DNA of 64,000 bases from Microthrixaceae bacterium (GTDB lineage Bacteria; Actinomycetota; Acidimicrobiia; Acidimicrobiales; Poriferisodalaceae). This document shows positions 32,391-41,639 of this stretch, in pieces. Under the pieces are notes generated by a model that was not told the origin of the DNA, did no database searches, and saw nothing but the letters and a program-made list of their open reading frames with translations. The position numbers were made by a program, and so were the translations under genes. Within the stretch, counting starts at the first letter, position 1. Each line of letters opens with the position of its first letter. The DNA lies in assembly GCA_011523825.1 (NCBI GenBank), contig WTFX01000009.1:538420-602419 (forward strand). Direction: 5' to 3'.

Positions 32391-33275
32391 ATGGCGAGCG
32401 AAGCGTTCTACCGGATCCGCGAGATCATCGCGTCGCAGCAGATGCCTGCCGACATCGATGCCATGCGCAAGGGCATCGAACTCACCGCGCGCCCGCTGCC
32501 GGCCGGTGTGAGCGGCGAGATGGTGGACGCCAACGGCGTTCCCTGCGAGCTGCAGACGCCCGACACGACCACGGGCGACGCCATCGTGCAGTACGTGCAC
32601 GGCGGCGGCTACGTCGCCGGCTCCATCGGCTCTCATCGCAACCTGACCGGTCACCTGGCCCTCAAGCTGGGCTGCCCGGTGCTCTCGGTGGACTACCGGC
32701 TCGCACCCGAGCATCCCCATCCGGCGCCGGTGGAGGATTCCGTCGCGGTGTATCGCTGGCTGCTCGACCGCGGCCACTCCGCCGACAAGATCGCCATCGC
32801 TGGCGATTCCGCTGGCGGCGGGCTCACGATGTCGACGCTCATGAAGCTGCGAGATGTGGGGCTGCCGCTGCCGGCCGCGGCCGTGCCCATCTCGCCCTGG
32901 GTCGACATGTCCGGCACGGGGGAGAGCGCCGTCACTCGCTCGGACCGCGACCCCATGGTGACCGCTGACGATCTCACCCGGATCGCCGGGGTATTCCTCG
33001 GCCCCGACGGCGACGCCGCCGATCCGTACGCGTCACCGCTCGAGGGCGACCTCGCAGGTCTGCCGCCGCTGCTGATCCACTGCGGCGACGACGAGGTGCT
33101 GCTGAGTGACAGCGAGCGGCTTGCTCACAAGGCTCGCACCTCCGGCGTCGACGTCACGCTGGAGGTCTGGCCCGAGATGATCCACGTCTGGCATTCGATG
33201 GCGGGTCTCTTCCCCGAAGCCGACGACGGCATCGCGCGGGTAGCCGAGTATCTGAGCGAGCGCCTCGCCATCTGA
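32391..33275 (+). CDS. HSL-family alpha/beta hydrolase (esterase/lipase)
   Basis: 294 aa. HGGGYVAGS is the oxyanion-hole motif of the hormone-sensitive-lipase group, the nucleophile is in GDSAGGGL, LAPEHPHPAPVED follows, and the acid and base fall in HCGDDEVLLSDS and MIHVWHSM. It hydrolyses short-chain esters. ATG 32391 has an excellent GAGGAGG 5 nt upstream, and TACGTT at 32337-32342 is a plausible -10. It diverges from the SDR gene. Confidence 0.88.
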   Translation: MASEAFYRIREIIASQQMPADIDAMRKGIELTARPLPAGVSGEMVDANGVPCELQTPDTTTGDAIVQYVHGGGYVAGSIGSHRNLTGHLALKLGCPVLSVDYRLAPEHPHPAPVEDSVAVYRWLLDRGHSADKIAIAGDSAGGGLTMSTLMKLRDVGLPLPAAAVPISPWVDMSGTGESAVTRSDRDPMVTADDLTRIAGVFLGPDGDAADPYASPLEGDLAGLPPLLIHCGDDEVLLSDSERLAHKARTSGVDVTLEVWPEMIHVWHSMAGLFPEADDGIARVAEYLSERLAI

Positions 33276-33331
33276 CCCAGGCCGTCTGGGCCCGTCGGCC
33301 ATGTGACAGCGGCCCGGCGACTGCGGCCGGT

Positions 33332-34030
33332 CTACGACTTGGCCACGTCGTCGAGGAACCAGTCCACCAAGTCGAAGCAGTTGCGACGGTTGGCGGCCTC
33401 GTTGCGCGCTATGGCTGCCAGCATCTCCTCGCGCACGACGCCGACCGATGCCAGGTAGTCGTCGCTGGCTGCAGAGAGCCACTCGCTGGCCAGTTCCACG
33501 CTGATCTCGGGATGGAACTGGGTGCCCACGCTGCGGCCCATCCGGAACAGCTGCGGGCAGATCTCGGTGCTGGCGAGCAGCTCGGCGCCCTCGGGCAGGT
33601 GGAAGCGATCGTGATGCCACTCCATCCACGGGCCCGCCGATATGGGCAGGTCGACACCGTTCGGCGCTGAGATCCGGTACCAGCCGATCTCGGTCTCGGG
33701 GGAGCGATCCACTGACCCGCCCAGCGCCGCCGCCAGCGCCTGACCGCCGAAGCAGATGCCCAGCACCGGGGTGCCGCTGTCATGCGAACGCCGGATGAGA
33801 TCCAGCTCGGCACCGATCCACGGCTTGATCGCGTCCTCATACACCGAGAAGTACGAGCCCGTGACGACGAGCACATCGAAGTCATCACCCGGCAGCGAAC
33901 GGAATTCGGCCGGCTGCGAGGTGTCGGGCACCATCACGTGGACGTGCAGCTCGATACCCCGCTCGACGAAGCGATCGCCGACGAAACCGGGCCGCGACGT
34001 TTCCTCGTGTGTGACGACCAGCGCCTTCAT
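33332..34030 (-). CDS. Class I glutamine amidotransferase-like protein
   Basis: 232 aa. The nucleophile motif is GICFGGQALAAALGG and the His/Glu pair is in GTQFHPEISVELASEWL, so the hydrolase triad looks complete. The N terminus KALVVTHEE and the middle block TEIGWYRI resemble free-standing GMP-synthase-like amidotransferases, a group that includes gamma-glutamyl hydrolases of amine catabolism. ATG 34030 overlaps the stop of the upstream P450 (ATGA), so it is the last gene of a P450-P450-GATase operon. A role in splitting a gamma-glutamyl amide is inferred from the two neighbouring glutamine-synthetase-like genes. Confidence 0.8.
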   Translation of the reverse strand: MKALVVTHEETSRPGFVGDRFVERGIELHVHVMVPDTSQPAEFRSLPGDDFDVLVVTGSYFSVYEDAIKPWIGAELDLIRRSHDSGTPVLGICFGGQALAAALGGSVDRSPETEIGWYRISAPNGVDLPISAGPWMEWHHDRFHLPEGAELLASTEICPQLFRMGRSVGTQFHPEISVELASEWLSAASDDYLASVGVVREEMLAAIARNEAANRRNCFDLVDWFLDDVAKS

Positions 34031-35319
34031 GCAGCCAGCTCGACCACGCGTACGGGCAGTTGCTTGATGCCGGAGATGAAGTTGGACCGCAGCCGCTCGA
34101 CGGGTCCGTCCTGTTCGATGCGCACCACCCGCCGCAGCAGCTCCTCGAACACCACCTTGATCTCCATTCGGGCCAGCCACGCTCCCAGGCACAAGTGCGG
34201 ACCGTTGCGGCCGAAGGCCATGTGCTCATTGTCGGCACGCGCCAGATCAAACCTGTATGGGTGCGGGAAGCGATCCTCGTCGTGGTCCGCGCTGATGTAA
34301 TACAGCACCACCTTGTCGCCCGCTCGCACCTTGGTCCCGCGGATCTCGGTGTCGCACGTCGCCGTGCGGCGGAAATGCGTCGTGACCGAGCTGGCGCGCA
34401 GCACCTCTTCGACCGCAGCAGCGGTCAGGGCTTCGTCACCGGCCAGCACCGCAGCGCGCCATGTGTCGAACAGGTGCGGGTGCGCCATCAGCACCCACAA
34501 CCCGTGGGTCATCGTGTAGCGGGTGGTGTCGTTGCCCGCGGCGATGATGAGCGTGAAGAAGTTCTTGAACTCCTGATCGGTGAGCGGTGCGCCGTCGGTG
34601 GTCGGTGCCAGGAGCTGGCTGATGACGTCGTCTGTCGGGTGCGCCCGGCGCTTGGCCGCCTGCTCTGCTGCGTAGTTGAAGATGTCGATGGTAACCGGGC
34701 TGCGGAACGGCATCAGCCGGAACTCGTCGGTGTCCACCAATCCCACGGGATAGTCGGTGAAATCGGGATCGGTGTTGCCGAGCAGCGCATCGCCCCACTC
34801 CACGAGCTGGTGGCCATCGGCGTCGCTGGTTCCCAGCATGCGTCCCAGCATCCGCATGGGCAGCTCGGTGGCGACCTCAGTCACGAAGTCGAAGCGCTCG
34901 TCGCGCAGCGCCCGGTCCAGCACTTCGCAGGCCAGGGCGCGGATCGCAGCCTCGTAGGTGCTCACCACGCGCGGCGTGAACCCCCGGCTCACCAGCCGCC
35001 GGTAGCGGGTGTGCTCGGGCGGGTCCTGCTCCATCATCGTCTTGCGGGCTTCGAGCTCGTCGGGAGCCATGTCCTCCAGGCGGATGCCCTTCGACGAGGT
35101 GAAGGTCTGCACGTCGCGGCTGATGCGGAAGGCGTCGTCGTACTTGGTGATCGCCCAGTAGCCGCGGCCGTCGACCTCGTCGATCCACGCCACGGGCTCC
35201 TCCCGGCGCAGCCGGGCGAACGTGGCATGCGGCACGCCGTGGGTCCACACGTCGTGGTCGGAGATGTTGGCGTCGTCAGGCCCCAGATCGTCCAAGTAGG
35301 GCTCGGCCCAGGTGCTCAC
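34027..35319 (-). CDS. Cytochrome P450 (first of a tandem pair by position)
   Basis: 430 aa soluble bacterial P450. I-helix IAAGNDTTRYTM, K-helix ExxR in VEEVLRAS, and the haem loop FGRNGPHLCLG with Cys377 as the iron ligand are all present. It needs ferredoxin and reductase partners, not found nearby. GTG 35319 lies 4 bp after the stop of the second P450, so the two share a transcript. The sequence resembles actinobacterial terpene, sterol or ring hydroxylases in general form; the substrate is unknown. Confidence 0.92.
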   Translation of the reverse strand: MSTWAEPYLDDLGPDDANISDHDVWTHGVPHATFARLRREEPVAWIDEVDGRGYWAITKYDDAFRISRDVQTFTSSKGIRLEDMAPDELEARKTMMEQDPPEHTRYRRLVSRGFTPRVVSTYEAAIRALACEVLDRALRDERFDFVTEVATELPMRMLGRMLGTSDADGHQLVEWGDALLGNTDPDFTDYPVGLVDTDEFRLMPFRSPVTIDIFNYAAEQAAKRRAHPTDDVISQLLAPTTDGAPLTDQEFKNFFTLIIAAGNDTTRYTMTHGLWVLMAHPHLFDTWRAAVLAGDEALTAAAVEEVLRASSVTTHFRRTATCDTEIRGTKVRAGDKVVLYYISADHDEDRFPHPYRFDLARADNEHMAFGRNGPHLCLGAWLARMEIKVVFEELLRRVVRIEQDGPVERLRSNFISGIKQLPVRVVELAA

Positions 35320-35323
35320 GGCG

Positions 35324-36655
35324 TCAGGCTCCCACAGCGGGTGCCGACACGTCGACGGTGACGTCCACAGAAGCGACGCCGTGCACGAAGTTGGACGGGA
35401 TCCGCACCAGGTTCTCAGCGCTTGCCGGGCGGATGCCTCGGTCCAGCATCGCTTCGAGCAGCACGGTCAGCTCCATGCGGGCCAGGTAGGCGCCGAGACA
35501 GAAGTGCGGTCCGCCGCCGCCGAAGGCGATCTGCGCGTTGTCGGCCCTGCCGATGTCGAACTCGCCGGGCCGCTCGAACTCCGCCTCGTCCCGGTTGGCT
35601 GACGGGTACCACATCACCACCTTGTCGCCTGCCGAGATCTGGGTGCCGGAAAGCTCGGTGTCCATCGCGGCGGTGCGCCGCATGTGCAGGATCGGCGACG
35701 CCCAGCGGATGACCTCTTCGACGGCGCTCGGGAGCAGGTCACGGTCTGCCACCAGCCGGTCCCACTGCTCCGGATGCTCCGCGAATGCCATTGTCCCGTG
35801 GGTGATGGCGGTGCGCGTTGTCTCGTTGCCGCCGAATACCAGCACCTGGAAGAAGTTCCGGAACTCAGTGGCCGTCAAGCGGTCGCCGCCCACCTCGGCG
35901 TGCACCAGGTGGCTCACGACATCGTCCGTGGGGTGCTCCAGACGCTCGTCGCCCAGCTTCGCCCCGTACTCATACAGCCCCCACGCCGCCGGGCTGCCGA
36001 AGGGAAGCAAGCGCAGCGGCGTGGTGTTGCCGTAGGCGTCCGGCGGCAGCGACTGGCTCTCGGTGGTTCCCTCCACCAAGTGGTTCGACAGCTCCACCAT
36101 GTAGTCGGCATCTTCGGGCGGCACACCCAAGATCGCGATGATCACCCGGATCGGCAGCGGCGCAGCGACGAGATCCACCCAGTCGCCGCCGCCCTGCCGA
36201 ACGACAGCGTCGAGCAGCTCGTCGGCGATCTCACGGGTGCGCTCGTTGTACCGGCGCATCTGGCGCGGCGTGAATGCCTTGCTGACCACCCGACGCAGCC
36301 GGGTGTGCGCCGGCGGGTCGTGCTCGAGGATGGATCGGCGTGCCTCCAGCGCGTCGGCCTCGAGGTCCCACAGGTTGACGTGCCCGATCGCGGACGAGAA
36401 GCGTTCGGGATGTCGCGACACCTCGCAGACATCGGCATGCCGGGTCACCGCCCAGAAGCCCCCGTCCGCATTCGGCTCAGCCTCGTAGCGATTCCAGTGC
36501 AGGCCCGGACGCTGACGCAGCGTCCCGAAGTCGTCCCAGGGAATGCCGCTTGCATAGCGGCGGGCATCGGCGATGTCGATGCCCGCGGTCTCATCGGTCG
36601 GGGCCGAGTTGCCCGTCAGGGTGTCTGTCGCGGCCGCTGAGGTTTCGGGAGGCAC
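35324..36655 (-). CDS. Cytochrome P450 (operon leader)
   Basis: 443 aa. The I-helix reads FGGNETTRTAITHG (Asn-Glu in place of the usual acid-Thr pair, as in several actinobacterial P450s), ExxR is in VEEVIRWAS, and the haem loop is FGGGGPHFCLG with Cys386. It differs enough from the adjacent P450 to be a paralogue with its own specificity. GTG 36655 is chosen because TACCAT ends 6 nt upstream; an ATG at 36721 would overlap the divergent promoter region. It heads the minus-strand operon P450-P450-GATase. Confidence 0.9.
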   Translation of the reverse strand: MPPETSAAATDTLTGNSAPTDETAGIDIADARRYASGIPWDDFGTLRQRPGLHWNRYEAEPNADGGFWAVTRHADVCEVSRHPERFSSAIGHVNLWDLEADALEARRSILEHDPPAHTRLRRVVSKAFTPRQMRRYNERTREIADELLDAVVRQGGGDWVDLVAAPLPIRVIIAILGVPPEDADYMVELSNHLVEGTTESQSLPPDAYGNTTPLRLLPFGSPAAWGLYEYGAKLGDERLEHPTDDVVSHLVHAEVGGDRLTATEFRNFFQVLVFGGNETTRTAITHGTMAFAEHPEQWDRLVADRDLLPSAVEEVIRWASPILHMRRTAAMDTELSGTQISAGDKVVMWYPSANRDEAEFERPGEFDIGRADNAQIAFGGGGPHFCLGAYLARMELTVLLEAMLDRGIRPASAENLVRIPSNFVHGVASVDVTVDVSAPAVGA

Positions 36656-36661
36656 AGCCGA

Positions 36662-36667
36662 ATGGTA
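36662..36667 (-). promoter_or_regulatory. -10 element TACCAT, leaderless start at 36655
   Basis: On the minus strand TACCAT ends 6 nt before GTG 36655, with no ribosome site between. It drives the P450-P450-GATase operon away from the glutamine-synthetase-like gene at 36736. Confidence 0.4.
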
Positions 36668-36735
36668 AGTCTGTGCCCGCCCGAAAGCCGACCAGCCGCG
36701 TTCAACGCACCCCGACACCACCGAGGAATGAACCC

Positions 36736-38073
36736 ATGACCGACCTTGCCGAGATCGAGAGCACCCTGCGTTCCGCCCAGACGCACACCGTGGAGGTCGC
36801 CATCGTCGACACCTACGGACACCTGCGCGGCAAGCGGTTTCCCGTCGATCACTTCTTGCGGTCTGTTGCCGAGGGCGGCTGCCACATCGCAGACGCCATC
36901 TACATCTTCGACCTGCACAACGACCTCGTGGACAGCCCCTACATCAATATGGGACTGGGCTTCCTGGACACGCACCTGGTTCCCGATCTCGGCACGCTGC
37001 GCACTTTCGGTCACCGGCCCGGCTATGCGCTGGTGTTCTCAGACAGTCTGGATCCGTCGCATCAACTCCACCCGATTGCACCGCGCACCGTTCTGGCCCG
37101 CCAGATCGCGCGCTGCGAGGGCCTGGGCTACAGCCCGATAGTCGCCACCGAGATGGAGTTCTACCTGTGCGAGGCCGACTGGTCGCATGTGCAGAGCCAC
37201 ATCCAGTATTCCTCGCTGACCGACCGGGGCGACCTCGAGGATGTGCTGTGGGAGATGCGCACCGCCATGGTCGAGGCCGGCATCCCGGTGGAGTCCTCCA
37301 ATCCCGAGTACGGACCGGGGCAGATCGAGATCAACGTGGCCTACAGCGACGCCATGACGGCTGCGGACAACACCGCCCTCTACAAGAGCATCGTCAAGGA
37401 GATCGCCGCTGCATCCGGGTTCAGGGCCACCTTCATGCCCAAGCCGTGGACCGAGCCGTCGGGCAGCGGCATGCACGTGCACACCAGCCTGTCCGCCGGT
37501 GGCGAGAACGTGTTCGCGTCCTCGCATGACGGGCCGAACGAGGTCATGTCGCAGTGGCTCGGCGGCCAGCTCGACAATGCCGGCGCGCTGTCGCTGCTGG
37601 GCAGCCCGGTGCCGAATGGCTACAAGCGCGTGCGCCCGTACACGTTTGCGCCCACCCATGTGCACTGGGGGCTCGACAACCGATCGGTGATGTGCCGCCT
37701 GACCGTTGGCGCCGGCAGCGCGAACCGGGTGGAGTACCGGGCGCCTGGTTCCGATGCGAACCCGTACCTAATGATCGCCGGCCTCCTGGCAGCAGGCGCC
37801 GACGGCCTCGAGCGGGGCGCCGATCCGGGCCCGATGAGCATTGGCGACAAGTACGACGACCCCGGCGATGCCGCGCCGCTGCCCGCCAACGCCCACGATG
37901 GCATCGCGGCCTACGAGGGCAGTGCGCTCGCCGCCGCACTGGGCGAGGAGTTCTCGACCAACTTCATGCTGATGGCCAAAGCCGAGCTGGAGAAGTTCGC
38001 CGACGCCGGGTGCGATGCGGTGGGTGACGACGTCAGCGACTGGGAGCGCGATCGCTACATCGAGTTCACCTGA
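36736..38073 (+). CDS. Glutamine synthetase-family ligase (gamma-glutamylamide type) 1
   Basis: 445 aa. Core GS blocks are present: ATEMEFYL (metal-binding Glu), MPKPWTEPSGSGMHVHTSL with the conserved His, NGYKRVRPYTFAP, DNRSVMCRL, and RVEYRAPGSDANPYLMIAG. Compared with GlnA the N-terminal part is short and the tail lacks a visible adenylylation Tyr. Such GS-like enzymes join glutamate to an amine (putrescine, isopropylamine, anilines) rather than to ammonia. ATG 36736 has GAGGAA 7 nt upstream. It diverges from the P450 operon and converges on a second GS-like gene. The amine is unknown. Confidence 0.85.
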   Translation: MTDLAEIESTLRSAQTHTVEVAIVDTYGHLRGKRFPVDHFLRSVAEGGCHIADAIYIFDLHNDLVDSPYINMGLGFLDTHLVPDLGTLRTFGHRPGYALVFSDSLDPSHQLHPIAPRTVLARQIARCEGLGYSPIVATEMEFYLCEADWSHVQSHIQYSSLTDRGDLEDVLWEMRTAMVEAGIPVESSNPEYGPGQIEINVAYSDAMTAADNTALYKSIVKEIAAASGFRATFMPKPWTEPSGSGMHVHTSLSAGGENVFASSHDGPNEVMSQWLGGQLDNAGALSLLGSPVPNGYKRVRPYTFAPTHVHWGLDNRSVMCRLTVGAGSANRVEYRAPGSDANPYLMIAGLLAAGADGLERGADPGPMSIGDKYDDPGDAAPLPANAHDGIAAYEGSALAAALGEEFSTNFMLMAKAELEKFADAGCDAVGDDVSDWERDRYIEFT

Positions 38074-38090
38074 TCAGCCTGTGGTGCCCG

Positions 38091-39395
38091 TCAGTGGTAG
38101 GGCAGGTATTCGCTGATCTCCCACTCGCTGATCTCGTCGGAGGGCTCGCCGACAGTGGCGACGTAGCGCTCCCACTCGGCGTCCTTGATGGCGAGGAAGT
38201 TGTCGACGAGGTCGCTGCTCACGGCTTCGGCGAGCGCAGTGTCGGCACGCAGATGATCCAAGGCGTCGGTCAAGTTGAGTGCCGACGTCACCTCGGTGTT
38301 CCAGGCCTCCATGCCGTCGTTGGTCTCGGGCTCAGGGCAGGGCAGCTCGTCGACCACGCCGAGGCGTGCCGCTTGCAGCACCGCGGCGATGGCGGCGTGG
38401 ACGTTGCATGCGCCGTCGGCCAATCGTGACTCGATGCGTGTGCGCCCCCCGCGCTCAGGCGGCACGCGAGTGCCCACCACCCGGTGGTCGTAGCCCCAGT
38501 TCGCCCGCCGGCCGCTGAAGGTGAACGGTCGCAAGCGCCGGTAGGCGTTGACGGTGGGGCAGCACAGGGGGGTGAGGCCTTGGTGATGGGCGCACAGCCC
38601 TGCCAGGCAGCTCTTCGCCAGCGCCGACAGGCCGTCACCGGCACTGGGGTCGGCGAGCGCATTGTTGCCCTCGTCATCGAGCAGCGAGAAGTTCACATGG
38701 ACACCGTTGCCCTCCAGCTCCGCATACGGCTTGCCGAGGAATGTGAGCCGGCGGCCATGATCCATGGCGCATTCACGGGCCAGCACCTTGAACAGGAAGG
38801 CGTCGTCGGCAGCGCGCAGCGCATCGGCGTAGCGAAGCGTCAGCTCGAACTGGCCTGAGTCGAACTCGGCATTGACCGACTCCAGCACGATCTCGCTGCT
38901 GGCCGCGAGATCGGTGATGTCGTCGATCAGACCGACCGGGTCCACGAAACGCCCGGTTCCGTACACGTACGACTCGGGTGTGTCCCACCGCTGCCAGCCG
39001 TGCTCGTCGGTGTATTCGAGCACGTAGGCCTCGAACTCGATGCCCACCATCGGGCGGTAGCCCAGCGCCTCCCAGTCGGCGATGGCCTTGCGCAGCGCGT
39101 ACCTGGCCGAGAAGCGGAACGGCTCACCTCGCTGCGACAGGTCGCAGACAGCCACTTGGGTCCGACCGTCATCCCAGCCGGGGCGCAGGTCGGCCTCGTC
39201 GAAGGTGGCGTGCATGTCGGGAAAGCCGTCCAGCACACCCGAGCCCGGCGCAGCGATGAACGAGCGGTCGTAGGCCAGACTGAACACGGCGGCTGCATGG
39301 CCGGTGCCGCCTTGGGCGAAAGCGGTCGGCACGTACTTGCCTCGCGCCAGACCGAGATGATCCGGCCACAGCATGCGGACGCGTTCATTGGCCAT
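38091..39395 (-). CDS. Glutamine synthetase-family ligase (gamma-glutamylamide type) 2
   Basis: 434 aa. GS blocks: GIEFEAYVLEY, ESVNAEFDSGQFELTL, FLGKPYAELEGNGVHVNFSL, NAYRRLRPFTFSG, and RTRIESRLADGACNVH in place of the usual RxExRxPxxxANPY, so its active site has drifted further than that of the first copy. It is distinct from its convergent neighbour (17 bp apart) and is not a recent duplicate. ATG 39395 has GAGGAA upstream on the minus strand. Likely acts on another glutamyl acceptor or a later intermediate; inference only. Confidence 0.82.
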   Translation of the reverse strand: MANERVRMLWPDHLGLARGKYVPTAFAQGGTGHAAAVFSLAYDRSFIAAPGSGVLDGFPDMHATFDEADLRPGWDDGRTQVAVCDLSQRGEPFRFSARYALRKAIADWEALGYRPMVGIEFEAYVLEYTDEHGWQRWDTPESYVYGTGRFVDPVGLIDDITDLAASSEIVLESVNAEFDSGQFELTLRYADALRAADDAFLFKVLARECAMDHGRRLTFLGKPYAELEGNGVHVNFSLLDDEGNNALADPSAGDGLSALAKSCLAGLCAHHQGLTPLCCPTVNAYRRLRPFTFSGRRANWGYDHRVVGTRVPPERGGRTRIESRLADGACNVHAAIAAVLQAARLGVVDELPCPEPETNDGMEAWNTEVTSALNLTDALDHLRADTALAEAVSSDLVDNFLAIKDAEWERYVATVGEPSDEISEWEISEYLPYH

Positions 39396-39465
39396 GGCTG
39401 TTCCTCATCGCTGTCTGGGCTGGGACGATCAGCAGAAGCTATACGAGCCTTTCCCGGCGGAGGGC

Positions 39466-39471
39466 TAGCAT
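39466..39471 (+). promoter_or_regulatory. Candidate -10 element (TAGCAT) of the ABC transporter operon
   Basis: TAGCAT lies 27 bp before ATG 39499, giving a short leader with the ribosome site GGGAGGGG (39485-39492). No clear -35. Confidence 0.35.
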
Positions 39472-39498
39472 CGGCTCGATCCACGGGAGGGGCCCATC

Positions 39499-40782
39499 AT
39501 GAAACGACGCGTCTTGGCCTTGCTGGCCGTAGTTGCGCTGCTCGGTGCCGCATGCGGCAGTGACGACGACACCACGGAGAGCGAGCCGGCTGCCACCGAG
39601 GCACCCGCCGCTACCGAGGCGCCTGCTGCTACGGAAGCACCCGCAGCGGCCGTCACGATGACCAGCATCGACATCGACCACATCCTGAGCGCCGATCTCG
39701 GCAACTGCGAAGAGGCGCCGACCGGCGACCCGATCCGCGTCGGCATGGCGATGGACTTCAGCGACGTGGTTGGCTTCGTCGACATCCCGGGCTCGAAGCT
39801 CGTGCCGTACATTGCCGATCTCGCTAACTGCCGCGGCGGCTTCAATGGCCGCCCAGTGGAAGTGCGGGTCGCCGAAGTCGGCGACGATGCTGCGCTCGCC
39901 ACCGAGGACCTCCTGGACTGGGGCGCGCACTTCCTGATCGGCCCGCCGTTCGCAGACTTCGCGCTGCCGATCCTGCAGACCACCGGCGGCAACGTCCCGC
40001 TGTTCGTGGCGGCATCCACCGAACCGACGCTGGCAGACGCTGCCATCAACTCGTACTTGGTCACCTTCGACGATCACCAGATGTCGGGTGCGGCCGCCCA
40101 GTGGGCGCTCGACCAGGGCATCACCCGGGCCATCGTGTTCACCGAGGGTGAGGGCATCCCCTACACCGGCGTTAACCCCGATGCGTTCATCGCCGCATTC
40201 GAAGCCGGCGGCGGCGAGGTGGTGAGCGTTCAGACCTATGTCTGGTTCGTGGACACCGACTTCTCCTCGCAGGTCAACGAGATCGCTCAGATCTCCGAGA
40301 ACAACGAGGTCGTCTTCTCGGCGGCATTGGGCTTCCAGGTCACCGCGCTGCGGGGCCAGCTCGAAGGCCAGGGTCTCGACAGTCTCACCTACGTCGGCAC
40401 CGACGCACTCGACGCCACCGGCATCCAGGTGGAGGCGAACAACGAGGGAATCGCCCACACACCGCACACCAGCATCACCGCGGGTGACCGGATCGACTCG
40501 ATGCTCGCTGCGTTCGAGGCCGAGAAGGGTGAGGCGCTCGAGAGCCGTGGCTTCATGGCGCTGTATGTCGACTCAATGTTCATCGGCATCCAGGGCATGC
40601 TCGACTGCGGCTGCGACGACACCGCCCAGATCGGCGAGGCCGTCCAGCAGCTCTCTGGTTTCCAAGGGCTGTCGGGCGAGATCACCTACGAAGGCACCAA
40701 CGGCATCCCGCCGAAGGCGGTGCCGATCAATCGCATCGTGAACGGCGAGGACGTGCTCGTCGACACCATCACGATCAAGTAA
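39499..40782 (+). CDS. Branched-chain-amino-acid-type ABC substrate-binding lipoprotein
   Basis: 427 aa. The signal peptide MKRRVLALLAVVALLGAAC ends in a lipobox, so the mature protein is anchored at Cys19. A linker with three AATEAP repeats follows, then a type I periplasmic-binding fold (DPIRVGMAMDFSD, FFVAAS-like PLFVAASTEPTLADA, GITRAIVFTEGEG). It delivers the substrate to the LivFHMG-like transporter downstream. The ligand need not be an amino acid: this family also binds amides, urea and aromatic acids. The start and strong ribosome site are clear. Confidence 0.9.
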   Translation: MKRRVLALLAVVALLGAACGSDDDTTESEPAATEAPAATEAPAATEAPAAAVTMTSIDIDHILSADLGNCEEAPTGDPIRVGMAMDFSDVVGFVDIPGSKLVPYIADLANCRGGFNGRPVEVRVAEVGDDAALATEDLLDWGAHFLIGPPFADFALPILQTTGGNVPLFVAASTEPTLADAAINSYLVTFDDHQMSGAAAQWALDQGITRAIVFTEGEGIPYTGVNPDAFIAAFEAGGGEVVSVQTYVWFVDTDFSSQVNEIAQISENNEVVFSAALGFQVTALRGQLEGQGLDSLTYVGTDALDATGIQVEANNEGIAHTPHTSITAGDRIDSMLAAFEAEKGEALESRGFMALYVDSMFIGIQGMLDCGCDDTAQIGEAVQQLSGFQGLSGEITYEGTNGIPPKAVPINRIVNGEDVLVDTITIK

Positions 40783-40865
40783 GCGCACCATCAAGCAGGT
40801 CCGTTCCGGCACTGCCGCAGCGGGCCCGAGCGCCCAGCGGACATGGGCAGCAGATTGCGAGTTCG

Positions 40866-41639
40866 ATGCTCGAAGTCGAAGGCCTCACCGCCCGGTACGG
40901 CTCCATAGCCGCACTGCGCGGCGCGGCCCTCAGCGTCGGGTCCGGTGAGGTGGTCGGCCTCATCGGGCCCAACGGCGCGGGCAAGACCACCTTGCTGTCG
41001 TCCATCGCCGGGCTGCTGTCGCCGGCCGAGGGCCGCATCACCTTCGAGGGCCACGACATCACCGGCCGCTCGCCGGAGCAGCTGCTGCGCTCGGGCGTCG
41101 CGCTCGTGCCCGAGCACCGTCGCATCTTTGCCGACCTCACGGTGGAAGAGAACCTGCGGATCGGCGGCGTGACCGTGCCGGCCGCGAAGCGCGCCGAGCT
41201 GCTCGACGAGATGGCCGAGCGCTTCGTGGTGCTCAAGGAGAAGTGGGACGTCCCGGCCGGCTACCTGTCGGGCGGCGAGGCGCAGCAGCTCGCTATCGGG
41301 CGCGCGCTGATGTCGGCGCCCCGCCTGCTGATGATGGACGAGCCCTCGCTGGGCCTCGCACCGGTGCTCGTGGACCTGGTGTTCGAGCTGATCGACACGC
41401 TGCGCGATCAGGGCCGTACGTTGCTCGTCGTAGAGCAGAACGCCGCGCGGATGCTCGAAGTGTCCGACCGTGCCTACGTGCTGCGCAGCGGCGAGGTGGT
41501 GGCCTCGGGCACGGGCCGAGAACTGAGCCAGCGGGACGACCTATTCGACACCTTCGTCGGATCAGTCGTAGCGCCCGACGAAGGTATGCCCGCCGCGGGC
41601 ACGCCCGCAGCGAACGGTGCGGGAGGCGGAACGGCGTGA
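40866..41639 (+). CDS. livF: ABC transporter ATP-binding protein LivF-like
   Basis: 257 aa ABC ATPase. Walker A GPNGAGKTTLL, signature YLSGGEAQQLAIGRAL, Walker B LLMMDEPSLGLAPVLV, and H-loop region LLVVEQN are typical of LivF. It energises uptake through LivH and LivM. Its C-terminal 25 residues are an Ala/Gly-rich tail. Its stop overlaps the livH start (GTGA). The order SBP-livF-livH-livMG differs from the common livKHMGF. Confidence 0.92.
   Translation: MLEVEGLTARYGSIAALRGAALSVGSGEVVGLIGPNGAGKTTLLSSIAGLLSPAEGRITFEGHDITGRSPEQLLRSGVALVPEHRRIFADLTVEENLRIGGVTVPAAKRAELLDEMAERFVVLKEKWDVPAGYLSGGEAQQLAIGRALMSAPRLLMMDEPSLGLAPVLVDLVFELIDTLRDQGRTLLVVEQNAARMLEVSDRAYVLRSGEVVASGTGRELSQRDDLFDTFVGSVVAPDEGMPAAGTPAANGAGGGTA

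Noticed and set aside
33276-33290. CCCAG/CTGGG hairpin between the esterase and the amidotransferase as terminator
   Set aside because: Only five pairs and no T-run; too weak to support.
39589-39650. AATEAP repeats in the binding protein as a possible CRISPR-like or mobile repeat
   Set aside because: They are three short in-frame codon repeats in a lipoprotein linker, a common low-complexity tether.
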